A DNA stretch of 64,000 bases. Origin: Pirellulaceae bacterium (GTDB lineage Bacteria > Planctomycetota > Planctomycetia > Pirellulales > Pirellulaceae). The stretch lies in assembly GCA_029243025.1 (NCBI GenBank), contig JAQWSU010000006.1:1-64000 (forward strand). The letters run 5' to 3'. Under the pieces are notes generated by a model. It did no database searches and was not told where the DNA came from. It was given only the letters and a program-made list of their open reading frames with translations. Shown here one piece after another: positions 62,851 through 64,000 of the stretch (its first letter is position 1; each line of letters opens with the position of its first letter). Both the position numbers and the translations under genes were made by a program.

Positions 62851-64000
62851 ATGATAAGGGGACGATCATTGGTCCGAAGATCGCATGTTTTTTATTGGGC
62901 TGCAGTTTTCGTTTTGTCTGCCACCCCAGTCCCGTCGTCCCCGGCCGCAGAAAAACCGTCGCGCCCAAATATTTTACTCATCATGCTGGACGATTTGGGG
63001 TTTTCAGATCTTGGCTGCTACGGCGCCCCGATCATTAAAACTCCAACCATCGACTCGCTGGCAAAGCAAGGCCTTCGTTTTTCTCAGTTCTACAACACAT
63101 CAAAGTGCCATAGTTCGCGAATCTGTTTGCTGACGGGCAAGTACCCGTTCCAAGCGGGCAATCATGCGATGAACAAGGCGGTGACCATTGCCGAAGTACT
63201 CGGACCAGCGGGATATTTCACGGCCATGTCAGGCAAATGGCATCTCAAGGGTGAGCCGACTGAACGAGGATTTGACCGATATTTCGGCCATCTTTCGGGG
63301 GCGACAAACTTCTTTACCGGTGACAATTCGTTTCGTCTAAACGGAATGCCGTGGTCAGATTTCTCAGAAGACTTTTACACAACTGACGTCGTCACCGACT
63401 TTGCTTTAAAATTCGTCGACGAGTCACTTGCACTCGACAAGCCGTTCCTGATGTATGTGGCTTACAATGCCCCCCATTATCCACTCCAGGCGCCAGAGGC
63501 TGATGTGCGCAAATATCGACACCAATTCCTCGGTGGATGGGATCGATTGAGAAATCGGCGGCATCAAAAGATGAAAGACGAAGGGCTGATTCCCGCTGAA
63601 CTGCAGTTGTCACCGCGACCCGATTATATCCCTGCTTGGAACCAACTCAGCGAAGAAGCAAAGAACTGGGAAGACTTTCGCATGGCCACCTATGCAGCCA
63701 TGGTCGATCGTGTTGACCTCAACCTAAATCGCTTGATCAAACAACTGAGGGATAAGGGAGTCTGGGAGAATACCTTGCTGATGCTCTGTTCGGACAATGG
63801 CGCGTGCCCGTTTGAGCGGACGCGAGGCCGAGAAAAAAAACCCTGGGATCCAGCTTCCTATTGGACCTACGACGTGGGCTGGGCACACGTCGGTAACACG
63901 CCATTTCGCTGGTACAAGCAAAACCAACACGAGGGAGGTATTTCCTCGCCGCTGATCGTCCATTGGCCGGAAGGATTGAAAACCGATCCGGGTACCGTGA
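62851..64000 (+). CDS. sulfatase with altered active-site signature (right end cut)
   Basis: Partial; 383 codons visible, frame open to the window end. ATG 62851 opens MIRGRSLVRRSHVFYWAAVFVLSATPVPSSPAAEK, a signal peptide with a basic start. PNILLIMLDDLGFSDLGCYG supplies Asp metal ligands. The formylglycine region reads NTSKCHSSRICLLTGKY: C86-H-S-S-R, with Ser where the canonical motif has Pro or Ala. MSGKWHLKGEP, VAYNAPHYPLQAPE and LMLCSDNGACPFE are normal sulfatase blocks. It follows arsC by 62 bp. Whether Cys86 can be converted to formylglycine is doubtful. Confidence 0.9.
   Translation, partial: MIRGRSLVRRSHVFYWAAVFVLSATPVPSSPAAEKPSRPNILLIMLDDLGFSDLGCYGAPIIKTPTIDSLAKQGLRFSQFYNTSKCHSSRICLLTGKYPFQAGNHAMNKAVTIAEVLGPAGYFTAMSGKWHLKGEPTERGFDRYFGHLSGATNFFTGDNSFRLNGMPWSDFSEDFYTTDVVTDFALKFVDESLALDKPFLMYVAYNAPHYPLQAPEADVRKYRHQFLGGWDRLRNRRHQKMKDEGLIPAELQLSPRPDYIPAWNQLSEEAKNWEDFRMATYAAMVDRVDLNLNRLIKQLRDKGVWENTLLMLCSDNGACPFERTRGREKKPWDPASYWTYDVGWAHVGNTPFRWYKQNQHEGGISSPLIVHWPEGLKTDPGTV

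Overview
The window reads as chromosome of a marine-type planctomycete, probably Pirellulales/Rhodopirellula-like. This rests on gene content: a PSD1-type cytochrome/DUF1549-DUF1553 gene next to a DUF1501 gene, three sulfatases, two ECF-sigma/Ser-Thr-kinase pairs, a sialate-esterase-like SGNH protein, ThuA and DUF6807 (PmoA-like) secreted proteins, and repeat-rich EF-hand and secretin-like proteins. I see no rRNA, tRNA, transposase, integrase, phage gene or CRISPR array. About fifty protein genes are supported. Both end genes (a LCMT-type methyltransferase at the left, a sulfatase at the right) run off the window.

Layout. 1-8.5 kb: truncated methyltransferase, GAF-PAS histidine kinase, ABC-2 exporter pair, SET-domain lysine methyltransferase, secreted HExxH metallopeptidase, membrane-linked alpha/beta hydrolase. 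8.7-11.8 kb: methionine/homocysteine synthesis, metY followed by a metX-metW fusion. 11.9-17.3 kb (minus strand): SGNH esterase, eIF1/SUI1-like factor, quinoprotein-type propeller, deoxyhypusine-synthase-like enzyme, DJ-1/PfpI protein, HdeD-like membrane protein. 17.5-24.3 kb: methyltransferase, STAS protein, a four-gene sugar ABC importer of the RhaTPQS/LsrACDB type, secreted esterase. A rhamnose isomerase gene lies at 42.7-44.0 kb, so rhamnose or a related deoxysugar is the likely substrate.

24.5-29.8 kb (minus strand): three secreted low-complexity proteins, namely a large protein made only of secretin N-type modules with a 14-copy 15-bp tandem repeat, a six-EF-hand protein with a 5-copy 18-bp repeat, and a charged helical protein ending in a clear terminator. 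30.7-41.5 kb: two ECF sigma/Ser-Thr kinase pairs enclose a sulfatase and a run of small secreted proteins. Two of these belong to a three-member IPT/TIG-like family whose third member is at 44.2 kb, followed by a trypsin-like protease. I consider this bracketed block the best candidate for an uncharacterised envelope signalling/assembly system.

46.7-64 kb: DUF6807 protein, RND efflux pair (adaptor plus pump), the DUF1501/PSD1 pair, SGNH hydrolase, Gfo/Idh/MocA oxidoreductase, sulfatase, RpiB, thioredoxin-type ArsC arsenate reductase, and a sulfatase with an altered active-site signature. Where several starts were possible I chose the one with a Shine-Dalgarno sequence or a signal peptide directly after it. 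All family assignments come from reading motifs, not from database searches.
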